NCBI RefSeq assembly: GCF_031143425.1
Contig: NC_090445.1
Coordinates: 817,486,317 to 817,550,316 of the forward strand
Length of the DNA: 64,000 bases
Direction of reading: 5' to 3'
Source of the DNA: Pleurodeles waltl
Lineage: Eukaryota > Chordata > Amphibia > Caudata > Salamandridae
Shown: positions 1 through 11,900 of the stretch, one piece after another
Layout of the letters: each line of letters opens with the position of its first letter
Numbering within the stretch: the first letter of the stretch is position 1
Position numbers and translations under genes: made by a program
The notes under the pieces: model-generated
The model's input: only the letters and a program-made list of their open reading frames with translations
What the model was told of the DNA's origin: nothing
The model's database searches: none

Positions 1-3000
1 TGGTGCACGGAAGCAAATTGACATTAGTACTTGAACCGACCTATTGATGAAGAGGCCCTACAGAAAGTCTCTCTATGTATACAACTATGATTTTCTTTGG
101 AGTTTTTTAAGCATGGGCCTGGTAAACAACTAAAGATGTCTCTAGGGCAGATCCTAAATAGAATGAAATCTACTATAATGTATAGAGTTTAGAAGGTCTA
201 TGACCCATGTCTTATGCAATCCCAAACGATTTTAAAATATCATAGAGGATGCTAATTAAAGAAAGAGCAGTTTTCAATTTGACCTGCATGAAAAAGTGTG
301 GATGGTTAAGTTTACCAAAGAAATTATAGTGAAACATAGGCAGTAAAGAGATATTTTATGAATGTTTGAGCTGGGCTGGTGAGATCAGAGTTAATCCCCT
401 GAGTATTATGGCTGCCCAGGGATTTTCAATAATATCAAGAGAAGTCTGGAAGAATCATCACCACTCTGAAATAGCCTGAATTAACTATTTGCAGGCCCAA
501 TGCGGTCACCTAGCCCTCCAGATATAAGAACTTATATTTGCTTAACATGCTTGAAAAGGGATAGAAGGAAGTAATTGTGAAGTGTAAATAAAGGACTCGG
601 AAGTATTGATACACTCATTAAATTAAGCCTCCCCATTAAGGACTGAGCTAAATTTTGCCATTTGCTGCTGGACTTTGACTGACAAAGGCAAAATCATATA
701 GTATTCTGAGTGCAGTTTAACCTCTAGCTACTCGACCACAGGGCTGGGTGGTGAATTGTGTGTGATGTTTGTTCTGAGAATAAATAATCTTTCTGTTATT
801 GCAGGTTTGTATTTAGAATGTGAATGAAACACTTCAGCCAGTGAAATGATTGAAGGAAGGGCACTATCAGGATACACTGTAATGCTAAGTAACTGATAAT
901 ATATAAGGACTCGATTTAGAGCTTGGCAGAGAAGGTATTCAGTAGTAACAGTACCGGAGTACATTCTCCGTCAAACTACCATTCCACTCACATGATTTAC
1001 GGCTGGGTAGACCAACAGTACTTCGACAATGGAGCCTGCTCCTCTTTCATCCATCAAAGGATATTCATTCAATAGCGTGATGGATTGAGGTAAGCCACCT
1101 GACTGTCTGCCCAATCTAGAGTGGGCAGTCAGATGGATATTTTTTCAGTGTCTGTCACTGTTTGTCACCACCAGGTTAAAATCCCATAGTGTGGAGTCCA
1201 AGTATTTTATATTTTTAAGAAACAAACTCCAGCTTTGGGAATTTGTTCTGAAAAAAGTAAAACTTTGGAAAAGTTTAATGGCCAGTCGTAATGTTGAACG
1301 CAGTCCTCTGTCAAACGTTTCCAACATTGACAGGAATCGCAGTACAGTGGTTCCTGCCAACGTATAGGGATATCCCTGGTGCCGGCAGGTATTTCTAAAT
1401 TTGGCAGGCAAAGTAGAGGAGGTAAAGGTCTTCCTCATCATGTTTGCCCTTTCTCCGTCCCCCAAACCTTACATCAGGCCCTAAATTGGTATTGCCATTA
1501 AACTGACTGAGGTGTGCCAGTAGCAGAATGGAATAATAGAACTGGCTCCAAAACATTCAAACTATTATTCAATTAAGGGTACCAATGGGAACGAGTATCT
1601 TTCCACCATAAACCTGGGGATCTCGCCATGGGACCCAGAGTGCTTTCAGCATAGATACACCCAACAAATAAAACAGAGTTCAGAGAAATATCTGCTTAGC
1701 TAGAAAGTACAATATATAGACGATACTTATATTTAGTAAAGCAGAAGCCCGCTTTTCTTGTCTTTAAATCCAACTATAAAAAGGAAAGTAACAATACTTG
1801 AAAAAGAGAATCTCTTCATATAATTTCACAGCCTGTGGCAAACTATGAGATGGTAAAATCATAATTGGTCCCTTTATAAAGAAACGTGTGCGCTCCCTCA
1901 AGAAATGCTTTCACATTGTGCATGTACAAAGGATGTGAAAAAAACATTAACTCCGAAGCATCAATCTGGCACTTGGAAGGAGGCATCTCCGATTGCATTT
2001 TGCTGTTCTACAAATACAATTTTGCGTAAATTGACTTTTACAGAAACCGCACAATGCTTTCATGTCACCTGCACTTGTACATTTGAACCTTTGTACTATC
2101 AGCCCAGCTAACTTCCCTGGCTGACGTTTCACTTTGTGACGGCTTCGGAAACTCTTAAATTCCAATAATATTTAGCAGTCAAAAAACCTACAATTTCGCC
2201 TCCGCGACTGGCGGGATTCTAGGCGCAGGATGCCTTAGCCAATGAAGCAGGAGTAGCTCGGGCCGTGGTAAGCAAGCTGTCATTAAACGGAAGGGTCATG
2301 GTGTGAGGACAGCAGGCAGCACTGGGACTCGTTAGGAGAGGAAGCTGTGGACGCGGTATTAGAAAATGAAGGGTTTCTTTATTGCTAATTTGACATGGGT
2401 GAGGAAGCAGCTGGACACGTCAAATCTGTCAATATTTTACAATCATCTATTGACGTTCAGTCACAACTGAATGCGCCAAGGAAAGTAAAGCAGGCAGCAG
2501 AGCATACCGGTGATTTGACAGAAGGAACCCAGACTGAAGGTCGTAGATATTTTTTATACACGTGGTAATTACTCAAGAGAAACCAAACTACGACTAGGCG
2601 TACCACAGAAGCAGCAGGTTATTGAACATAGAAGGGGCTATATCCAGAATTAAAATGCTAACAGATTAAATTGCCAGCGTTTACACTTTGGCTTGTAAAT
2701 GTTCTGCTTCTGTTTTAGCTCAGTAGATTGCATTTGTTTCATTATGAAACTTTCAACCAGAAATTCCTTAGGGAGTGATTCAGAGACTGCAAAAGTTCCA
2801 TATGACACAATACCTATTTAAATTGAATTGGCAGGAAAAATCTTTTTTTTTTTTATGAGTACAACTTGTTTGGGGAAATTTGATACCCTCATAGGGAATT
2901 TTAAAAGTTTACGGCCCTCATTAGGAGCGACCCGGTAAATGGTGTGATACTGCACTTGTTAAAATCTTACTCCGCTGAATCGGGATTTATTGGGTGCGAT

Positions 3001-3167
3001 ACATATCACCAGATTACATGGTGTTGATGAATAACAGAGATTTTGATGCTTACTGAACCGAAATCTGCACATTCCTGTCAATACTGGGCATTTCCTCAGT
3101 TAAATATCAACAGGTTTGGCGTGCTGGTACTTATCACAAACCCATAATTGTTATTTGTGCACTAAAG
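1..3167. other. Unassigned intronic or flanking DNA
   Basis: No gene recognised. Reading frames here are short and lack family motifs. Bases 1,456-1,485 resemble the terminus of a palindromic MITE family (the CATCAGGCCCTA end), but I could not place its partner. The stretch from about 2,915 begins with a similar GGCCCTCATTAGGAG end and may be another small non-autonomous element, also unbounded. The rest is AT-rich single-copy-looking DNA. Confidence 0.5.
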
Positions 3168-3600
3168 AACAACTTACTTACCTTCAGTAATGCATTATCT
3201 GGTAGAGACTCTCTAGCTGCATATTCCTTACCTTCTAATTTCCCGGCGTCAGCTTGGAATTTGATTTTTTTTGCTGGCCAGCACCCTGCGCACGCTGTCA
3301 GGTGGCGTCGTTCAGATCCGGGTGCGTCGTTCGGATCCGCGTGGCGTCAGCAGCGTCATTGGAGCAGTCAGTGACATCACGGTCGCCTATAAAGGCACCA
3401 CCTCAGCGCCTGTACGTCAGTTCTTTTTCCCATGAACTTCCATGCCAGAAGCACAGAGTCATGGACAGAACCAACAGTTTGTCTGTGCAAATCTGGGGCC
3501 CTGAAGGGATAAATCCTAACCCTATTAGACATATCCGCATCTGCAGCTAGATAGAGTCTCTACCAGATAATGCATTACCAAAGGTAAGTAACTTGTTCAT
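3168..3600. repeat. DIRS terminal repeat with internal inverted arms and TATA box
   Basis: Bases 3,171-3,221 reappear as a near-perfect reverse complement at 3,541-3,592, sharing the CTACCAGATAATGCATTAC core. Between them is a GC-richer, promoter-like stretch with TATAAAGG at 3,388-3,395 on the plus strand. Just beyond 3,592 a second partial copy of the terminal motif (TCTAGCTGCAGATTCCTTAC) begins, as expected of the internal complementary region of DIRS elements. A related repeat lies at 43,338-43,727. Confidence 0.7.
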
Positions 3601-3799
3601 CTGATAGAGACTTCTAGCTGCAGATTCCTTACTTTAGAATAGATACCCAAGCCACAGCCTCCTGGCGGTGGGCCGCGGATACCTCCACTCACACTAAAAC
3701 GTCCTGTAGGACCTAATGGGCAAAGTGTCCATCTCTCTGTACCCGATTGTGCAAGGATGCCATGTTGCTGCCTGACAGATTTCCAGGACTGGATGCCCG

Positions 3800-4690
3800 A
3801 GCTAGAGCTGTGGTAGCAGCTTTGCCCTTCTTAGAATGAGCTCTCAAGCCCTCAGGAGGCTGCTTCCTGGCCAATGCGTAGCAGATCTTGATGCAGAGAA
3901 CGACTCAGCGTGAAACGGTTCGCTTCTGCACCGCCTAACCCTTCTTTGCTCCCACGTACCCCACAAAAAGTTGGTCATCCACCCAGAACTCTTTTGTGTG
4001 ATCAAGGTAGAAAGACAACACTCTTTTTGGGGCCAGCCGGTGGAGTCGCTCCTCTTCTTTAGAGGGATGTGGCAGAACAAAGAAGGTGGGCAAGGTGATG
4101 TTCTGACCCAGATGAAATTGGGTCACTACCTTGGGGAGGAAAGAGGCATGAGTTCTGAGAACCACCTTGTCTGAAAACATGGTGAGATATGGTGGCTTGG
4201 ATGAAAGAACCTGCATCTCACCTACCCTCCTGGCAGATGTTATTGCCACTAAGAAGGCTGTCTTGATGGTGAGGAGCCGGAGGGGACAGTTGTGTAAGGG
4301 CTCAAAGGGAGCACACATTAGAAATGTGAGGACCAGATTTAAGTCCCATTGGGGCATAACAAAGGGGGTAGGGTGAATATATGTACAAGCCCTTTGAGGA
4401 ATCTATGTACAACGGGAGATTTGAAAAGTGAAGGCTGATCAGGCAGCCAAAGGAATGCCAATAAGGTGGAAAGATAGCCCTAGAGAGTACCCAGGGCAGA
4501 ACTCTGCTGGATAAGGGACAGTATAAGGAGAAGGATATCAGAAAGAGAGGCAGAAAGAGGATAAATAGATCTTTCTGCACAATAATATACAAAGTGTTTC
4601 CAATGACAGGCGTATACAGTTTTAGTGGAGGGACGCCTGGCTGGCAAAATAACTTTACAGACTTCAGGAGGAAGGTCAAAAGCCATCAAC
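3800..4690 (-). pseudogene. DIRS tyrosine recombinase, broken
   Basis: The N-terminal part (4,689-4,480) has the ARRPSTKTVYACHWKHF motif typical of DIRS recombinases. The core (4,357-3,935) has TSARRVGEMQ, which contains the first catalytic arginine. Further on, the box II region reads AHSKKGKA where H-x-x-R is expected, so that arginine appears replaced by lysine. The nucleophilic tyrosine was not found in a clean frame. These losses and several stops argue against any remaining activity. Confidence 0.8.
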
Positions 4691-5179
4691 TGTCACCGCT
4701 CAATCTCCACGCGTGCAGACGCAGAGTTGACTGGTTCGGCTGGAGAACCTTCCCTTGCTGCTGCAACAGAAGATCCTTCTGAAGGGGCAACCTGACTGGA
4801 AGATTGATGCTCATTTTCAGAAGCTCAGGATATCAACCTCTCCTTGCCCATTTCAGAGCCACTAGGATTACTTGGGCCTGGTCGTTCTTGATCTTCTTGA
4901 GAACTCTGGGCAGAAGTGGTATGGGCGGAAATTCGTATAGGAGGCCTGAACTCCACTCACCACAAAAAGCATGATTGCCGACGTGCAATACTGCCGACAT
5001 TGCGCGTTCTCTGAGGAGGCGAACAGATCTAGCCAAGGCTCTCCCCACTGCTGAAAGAGTCCTTGCGCCACCTCTGAGTGGAGATACCATTTGTGTTTTG
5101 CTAGGCATCGACGGCTGAGTTTGTCCGCCCTGGCATTGATAGAACCTGCCAGGTGTTGAATCACTAGAGTTATGCCCTG

Positions 5180-5581
5180 CTATTGCAGCCATGTCCAGAG
5201 ATGAAGAGCCACTTGACAAAGGGTCCACGACCCCACACCGCCCTGCTTGTTGCAGTACCACATTGCGGTGGTGTTATCTGTGAACACCTGCACTATCTTC
5301 CCTTTTACAACAGGAAGTAATGCTTTCAATGTTAGTTGGATCACCTGGACCTCCAGCAAATCGATATGGAGTCCAGATTCTGCCGGAGCCCAAAGACCTC
5401 TGATCTCCACCTCTCCCAGATGGCCACCCCATCCCAGAAGTGACACATCTGTTACTACGGTGAGATCTGTCTGGGGAAGGGAGAGCAGTCTGCCTCTGAC
5501 CAAATCGCAGTTCACTAACCAGCACATCAGGTCTTTTGCAGTTCCCTCCAAATCTGAACCATGTCGGTAAGATTTCCCCAT
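5180..5581 (-). pseudogene. DIRS RNase H region
   Basis: A minus-strand frame of 133 codons has VVTDVSLLGWGGHLG followed by GLW, ELQVIQL-like text (here LLEVQVIQLTLKAL) and VFTDNTTAMWYCNKQGG. This is the DIRS RNase H pattern with an Asp-containing first strand and a TDN block. Overlapping frames at 5,274-5,735 and 4,833-5,261 show the fragments joined by frameshifts. The downstream piece (AGSINARADKLSRR, near 5,150-5,100) is the usual end of the RNase H domain. Confidence 0.8.
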
Positions 5582-5928
5582 AATGCTGCGCCCACTGGAA
5601 CTTCTGGGCCCACTGCAGAGTCCTCATATGCCATCTGGCATGCTCCACTAACAGGATGCAGGAGGCCATGAGTCCCAACAGCCTCAGAGTCTGTCTGACC
5701 AAAATCCAGGACATAGGCCGAAACATTAGTTTCATAACCTGAATATCCTGGACTCGCTGCTCGGGAGGATAAGCTCAAAACTGCACTGTGTTTAGAACAG
5801 CTCTGATAAAAGGAAGCTTCTGAGAGGGAGTCAGGTGTGACTTCTGCATAATTATATTGATCCTAGCAAATGCAGAAGGTTAGGCGTCGTCTGAAGGTGG
5901 TTGACGAGAGCCTGGGGTGTAGGAGCCT

Positions 5929-6420
5929 TCAACAGCCAGTCATTGAGGTGGGGAAGACTGAAATCCCTAACCTGCACAAATGAGCTGCTACCACTGCCAT
6001 CACTTTGGTGAACACCCAAGGTGCACTGGTGAGACCGAAGGGGAGCACGGTAAACTGAAAGTGCTTTTGGCCCACCTTGAACCGCAAGTAGCGCCTGTGG
6101 TTAGGCAGGATGGGGATGTGAAAATATGCATCCTGCAAGTCCAACACTACCATCCAGGCTCCTTGGTCTAGGGCAGACAAGATCCAATCCAATATAGGGT
6201 GAAGACCCTTGTTCTTTTTTGGAATCAGAAAGTAGCAGGAATAACACCCACTGCCTACTTCTGACATCGGGACCCTTCCTATGGCTCCCTTGGCCAAGAG
6301 AGCCGTAACTTCCTCACGGAGCAAGATTAAGTGATCCTCCATCAGCCGTTCTTTTAATGGAGGCATAGAGGCAGGGAGAGGCTGGAGGGGGAGGGAACAG
6401 CCCTTCTGTTTGATCAGCAA
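5929..6420 (-). pseudogene. DIRS reverse transcriptase, catalytic region lost
   Basis: The frame contains VVLDLQDAYFHIPI and FTVLPFGLTSAPWVFTKVM, which are RT palm motifs in the DIRS version. Where the active-site Y-L-D-D should follow, the frame has shifted. In the neighbouring frame near 5,936-5,950 the text reads PHLNDW, with Asn replacing the first Asp. It lies immediately downstream of the gag-like frame in the minus direction and upstream of the RNase H. Confidence 0.85.
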
Positions 6421-6423
6421 GGC

Positions 6424-6816
6424 TCATTTGTTCGATGTTATGGACCTCCAGTGAGGGAAATGAAATTGATTTCTCTCTTCAACTGGACATGTGTGGGTTT
6501 GCAGAATCATACTAGGAGGACTTAGGTGCTGTGGAAGAGGGGGGCTGGGTGGTGGCCGACCTCTTGCTAGACCCTCTGGGTTTGAAGGTACCACAACCTC
6601 GCCCTCGCACTGGATTTTGAGTTGACAGAGGATGGTTTGCGGGTGGTGTGGTACCACACCCCTTCCAAAGCCTTGAAAGAGGTGGAAGGCAGACTGCTGG
6701 CGAGCTAGAGCTGAGAGGCCCAAGGATCTGGCCGTAGCCAAAGAATCCTCGAACTGCTCAAGCGCTGAGTCTGCCTTTTCTCCAAATAGGCATGAGTCAT
6801 CAAAAGGCATGTCCAT
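6424..6816 (-). pseudogene. Gag-like region upstream of DIRS RT
   Basis: A 130-codon minus-strand frame abuts the RT frame. It has an alpha-helical N-terminus (ALEQFEDSLATARSLGLSALAR) and a proline-rich middle. I recognise no catalytic motif. Its position immediately before the RT is the reason to call it part of a DIRS gag ORF. Confidence 0.5.
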
Positions 6817-6840
6817 AAGGTTTGCCTGGACATCCCCCGA

Positions 6841-7965
6841 AAAGCCAGATGTACGGAGCCAGGTAACAATTCATTAATTTATTTGTTTATATGATCTAGC
6901 CATTCCAGAAATGTGTTCTGGCCAAGGTGGATTTGGTTGCAGTCAACAGACAATTGGAAGTGTATGTCAAAATGCACTTGGACTTGAGCCAGTGGTTGAC
7001 TGTATATTGTCAACAATGATGAACACCATAGAAGTCACAAGACCTTTACCAAACAAATGAGCTTGCCTATCTAAATCACACAAACATATCAAAATCTTCT
7101 GTTGAGTCACATAAGTACCCATGCTGTCATCCCTTGTGACTGGAGTCGAATAATTGGAAATATCAAAATGGATTGCTAATCTTCATCCAGTATAGACAAG
7201 ATCTCCTCAATTGTGATAGCCAATGTTGTTTTATTTCTTTTATCCTTTCAAGGGCCGTAACAAGGCATTGAAGAACATTGGCAGACAGGTAAATACTACA
7301 TCACAATAAGTGCTTGGATGGAAGAATGCTGCTTTGAAGTGTGTCCAATTTGGGAGGTGTTTCAGTGTTGTGTGTGAGCATCAGAATGATGCTCTTAGTA
7401 GTAAAAGTAGCATCAAGGATAGCTGTGCCTGTGATCTTGCATATCATCCTTTTGGGGTAAAAAGGGGTGGATTTGGCCCCTGTCATGAGAGATAATCTCT
7501 TACGCATAACCGTCTCATTTGAGACAGTTTGCTCTTCGCCAATTTAGTTTAATCCTGGCTCATCGATTTATATAAGGGCACGTCTTTGCCACCTTCCATA
7601 TATTCAAATTAATTCATAACTTTCACACATGGAAGATTTGCTACTTGTTCAAGGTCAGTGTGATCAAACATCAACTATTAGTGATGAGCCAAATCTTTAC
7701 CACATTTCTGAAAAATTAATTTAATGTTTTCTGTTTCTAGGATGGAATTCAAAAACCTTGCAATCTGCACAGAGAACGTGGTCCCCTCAATGTGTGGCTT
7801 TTTGAAGGATGGAACAAACAACAGAGGCACTTGCAGGGGTGCATATTTAGTTGAAACTCTGTTATTTTAGCATGTTTGAAGTTTTACTTGGAAAAAGGCT
7901 AGACTTGTGCCACAACTGGTAATGTGGGTAAAGCAGGGAGTTCTGAAAGAGAAACCAGTGAAGCT
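6841..7965. other. Unassigned DNA between DIRS and L1
   Basis: I see no recognisable domain in any frame. The only notable frames are two opposing ones of 61-68 codons near 7,300-7,510, which have no family features. It may include the degraded 5' end of the DIRS element. Confidence 0.4.
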
Positions 7966-7981
7966 GGTGCTATGTTATCAT
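7966..7981. repeat. L1 target-site duplication, low-coordinate copy
   Basis: GGTGCTATGTTATCAT lies immediately before the T-run that is the L1 poly(A) tail on the minus strand. It matches GGTGTTATGCTATCAT at 17,405-17,420 at 14 of 16 positions, and both differences are C/T transitions. Confidence 0.8.
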
Positions 7982-8956
7982 TTTTTTCTTTTCCTTATTT
8001 TAAGTTCAGGTATCGATGTACAAAAATAGAACAGAGACTATACCCAAGTAGCATTAAGCAATAATGATGATTTTTCCCCCTTCGGCTGGTGACATCGCAA
8101 TGTCTTCCTCTAATCCCTTCGTATTGGTGAATTGATTATATTTGTCCGTAATATTTGCTATGTTCGCCTTGAATTATAAAATGAGCAAAGTATTAAAAAC
8201 AAACCCATTCCTTAATCACTTCTTGATATTTAAACACATCCGAGTTTCAATCATTTTGCATATTATTAACATATTATTAACCAACAGTTCTTTACTGCGT
8301 CTCCAGATTTCCCTTTTACTTGGCTTACTATTCCACTAAATGGTTCCATATAGCTGTTAATATGTTCATACTCCCAACGCGTTTTGAGTATGTTTCCTCA
8401 TATTTCTTGGTACCTAACATTTTATTCCATCAGTTCTGCATTGTAGGAACCGTTTGGGTCTGCCAAAACGGGAGTATTAATGATTGAGCTACTGCGAAAA
8501 CTATCACTATAAAATATTGTTGATATTTAGCTAGCTGGTGCGTTTTCTCAGATAGTTCAAACAAAACTAGACTTGGTTCTAGCTATATCCTTGTGTTAGA
8601 TCTGTGATTCATTACCGTCATTATTTCCAACAAAAAAATTGTTAATTTGGGACCGTCTAGAAAAATATGGCGCCAGCTCCCCTGTCCCTCCTGATGGCAG
8701 CGAAAGCATTAATCGGGAATTGATTGGAACATTTTGTGTACCGTCTCAGGAGAGTAATAAGCCATCCTTCTGGAAAGAAAATACATTCTCCTATAGTTAG
8801 CTGCACTCAATGATGTGTACCCAACTTCTGAAATAATTCTCCAATCTGTGTAGATATTTCACATTGTGTTGTTCTAAAGATCTATTATGATTTTAGAGGC
8901 GGGTTGATCAGCTAGCAATGTGTACCAGTTCCCTGTACCAGATACTTTACTCCTGA

Positions 8957-11900
8957 TTAAAGCCCTCCATAACGGGTGTTCTTGGGTACTTGCCCTAGGT
9001 AAATTAGCACTAAGAAAGTGGGAGATCGGAAAAAAACTCCAAAGAGTCTGGTTGCCATGTTCTCCAGCCTAGTTTCGACCTCATCCCAAGTGATATATCT
9101 ACCTCTTGGAAGAAAATCCCCCATCTCTTTAAACCCTGTGCTATTCCAGTGAGTTATCACCATTTCTGGAAGGTATAAACCAAAGTATTTACACTGCTGT
9201 AATTGTAGATAAATATAGCCTGATGGTATTTGATGTGGTTTACTTAAAATCTCTGCTCTTTTACTAAGAAAGCAATGGGATGTTTTTGGAAGTTTAGTGG
9301 TTTTGATGAATGCTGGGAGACTTATTGCTGATTCTACGATCATCCTATTGACCAAAATATTTCCAGGGTTTCTCTGTTGTCCAAGTATCATGCCAACATA
9401 TCCTGCAATGCAGCCTGGTAATAAACTTGAAAATTAGGGAGTACCAGACCCCCTTGGTTTTTATTGAGCTATATGACTGACAGTCTTACCCTTGGGGCTT
9501 TTTTCCTCAAAATAAAACTCTGCATCATGGAGTCTACTTTGTGAAAATAAGAGCTATTTATTCTTATTGGTACATTATTGAATAAAAGAAGAAAAAGCGG
9601 AAGAACTGAAATCTTAATTAGGGAGACTCTCCCTATCAGAGTCAACAGGAGAATCATCCATCTGTCCAAAAGTGTTTGTACTTTTGCAAGTATCCAAACA
9701 TACATGAGGTTAAACAAAAGCCGATAATGCTTTGTGACATAAATTCCCAAATACCTGATGGGTTTGGATGAGTTAGCTTGCTGTTGCAAGACAAGAGGGA
9801 AATTCTCTATTCCTACGTTGAATAGGAGGACCTCTTTTTTGCTTTTGTTAATCTTAAAGCCCTCTATTTGTATAAACTTGTTAATTCTATTGAGCACTCT
9901 TAGCCCTTTGTCGATCTCTAGTTCCAAATATAAAATGATGCCATCAGCAAAGAGCTTTCGTTTTGGCATAGCTGCTAAAGGTGACATAATTTCGCTCAAG
10001 CTATGTATTATATGGGCCAAGGGTTCAATAAAAAAGGCAAAGAGTATAGGAGAGAGAGGACACTCCTGTCTGGTGCCTCGTTTAATCTGAATTGTGCCCC
10101 TGACTTTCGAGTTAATAACAATTCTGGCATAAGCATCCTGATACAGCTGTCTTATCACTGATGTAAATTGCAAGGGGTAAACCAAATTAGGTCAGACTAT
10201 ATAACAAGGCTTCCCAGTTTACTAGATCGAAAGCTTTCTCTGCATCTAGCAATATCATTACCACATTGTAAGGAAATGCCTCCTTGGCATGGTTACCCCC
10301 TGACTTTTTGTCTTTTGCTGATGCCAGTTATGACTGAAAGTGTGCTGGGACCCTGCTAACCAGGCCCCAGCACCAGTGTTTTTTCCCTAAACTGTACCTT
10401 TGCTTCCACAATTTCACACCCCTGGTACACAGATAAGTCCCTTGTAAATGGTACCCCTGGTACCAAGGGCCCTGATCCAGGGAAGATCCCTAAGGGCTGC
10501 AGCATGTATTATGCCACCCTGGGGACCCCTCACTCCGCACATGCACACTGCCTCACAGCTTGTGTGTGCTGGTGGGGAGAAAATGACTAAGTCGATAAGG
10601 CACTCCCCTCAGAGTGCCATGCCAACCACACACTGCCTATGACATCGGTAAGTCACCCCTCTAGCAGGCCTTACAGCCCTAAGGCAGGGTGCACTATACC
10701 ACAGGTGAGGACATATGAGCACTATGCCCCTACAGTGTCTAAGCAAAACCTTAGACATTGTAAGTGCAGGGTAGCCATAAAGTGTATATGGTCTGAGAGT
10801 TTGTCAAACACGAACTCCACAGAACCATTATGGCTACACTGAAATCTGGGACGTTTGGTATCAAACATCTCAGCACAATAAATGCACACTGATGCCAGTG
10901 TGGGATACATTGTAAAATGCACCCAGAGGGCATCTTAGAGATGCCCCCTGAATACCAGTCCGACTCCTAGTGCTAGGCTGACCAGTTTCTGCCAGCCTGC
11001 CACAACCAGACGAGTTGCTGGCCACATGGGGAGAGTGCCTTTGTCACTCTGTGGCCAGGAACAAAGCCTGTACTGGGTGGAGGTGCTTCTCACCTCCCCC
11101 TGCAGGAACTGTAACACCTGGCGGTGAGCCTCAAAGGCTAATGCCTTTTATTACAGCACCCCAGGGCATCCCAGCTAGTGGAGATGCCTGCCCCTCCGGC
11201 CACTGCCCCCACTTTTGGCAGCAAGGCTGGAGGAGATAATGAGAAAAACAAGGAGGAGTCACCCACCAGTCAGGACAGCCCCTATGGTGTCCTGAGCTGA
11301 GGTGATCCCCTGCCTTTAGAAATCCTCCATCTTGGGACTGAAGGATTCCCCCAATAGGAGTAGGGATGTTCCCCGTCCCATCAGGGAGGAGGCAACAAAG
11401 AGGGTGTAGCCACCCTCCAGAACAGTAGCCATTTGCTACTGCCCTCCTAAACTAAACACACCCCTAAATTCAGTATTTAGGGGCACCCCAGAACCCAGGA
11501 AATCAGATTCTTGCAACCTAAAACAAGAAGAAGGACTGCTGTCCTGAAAGCTCTGCAGAGACGACGGAGATGATGACGGAGATGACAATTGCTTTGGCCC
11601 CAGCCTTACCGGCCTGTCTCCAGACTCAAAGAAAACTGCACAGCAACGCATCAGACAGGGACCAGCGACCTCTGAAGCCTCAGAGGACTGCCCTGAAATC
11701 CGAAGGACCAAGAAACTCATAAGAGCAGCAGCACTGTTCACCTACAGCAATATTTTTGCAACTTTCTAACAACTTTCAAAGAACTCACTCTTCCCGCCGG
11801 AAGCGTGAGACTTCACCGTCTGCACCCGACGCCCCCGACTCGAGCTCCAGAGAACCAACACTACAGGGTGGATTCCCAGGCGACTGCGACCTCGTGACTA

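Larger units (their letters stand above)
3168..6840 (-). mobile_element. DIRS-type tyrosine-recombinase retrotransposon, decayed
   Basis: Read on the minus strand, the order is a gag-like region (6,816-6,424), RT (6,420-5,929), RNase H (5,581-5,180) and tyrosine recombinase (4,690-3,800), then an inverted terminal repeat at 3,168-3,600. RT and RNase H followed by a tyrosine recombinase, with no integrase, is the DIRS arrangement. DIRS elements integrate as DNA circles and are known to be abundant in salamanders. All frames carry stops and shifts, so this copy is dead. The 5' end is not visible; recognisable coding sequence stops near 6,840. Confidence 0.85.
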
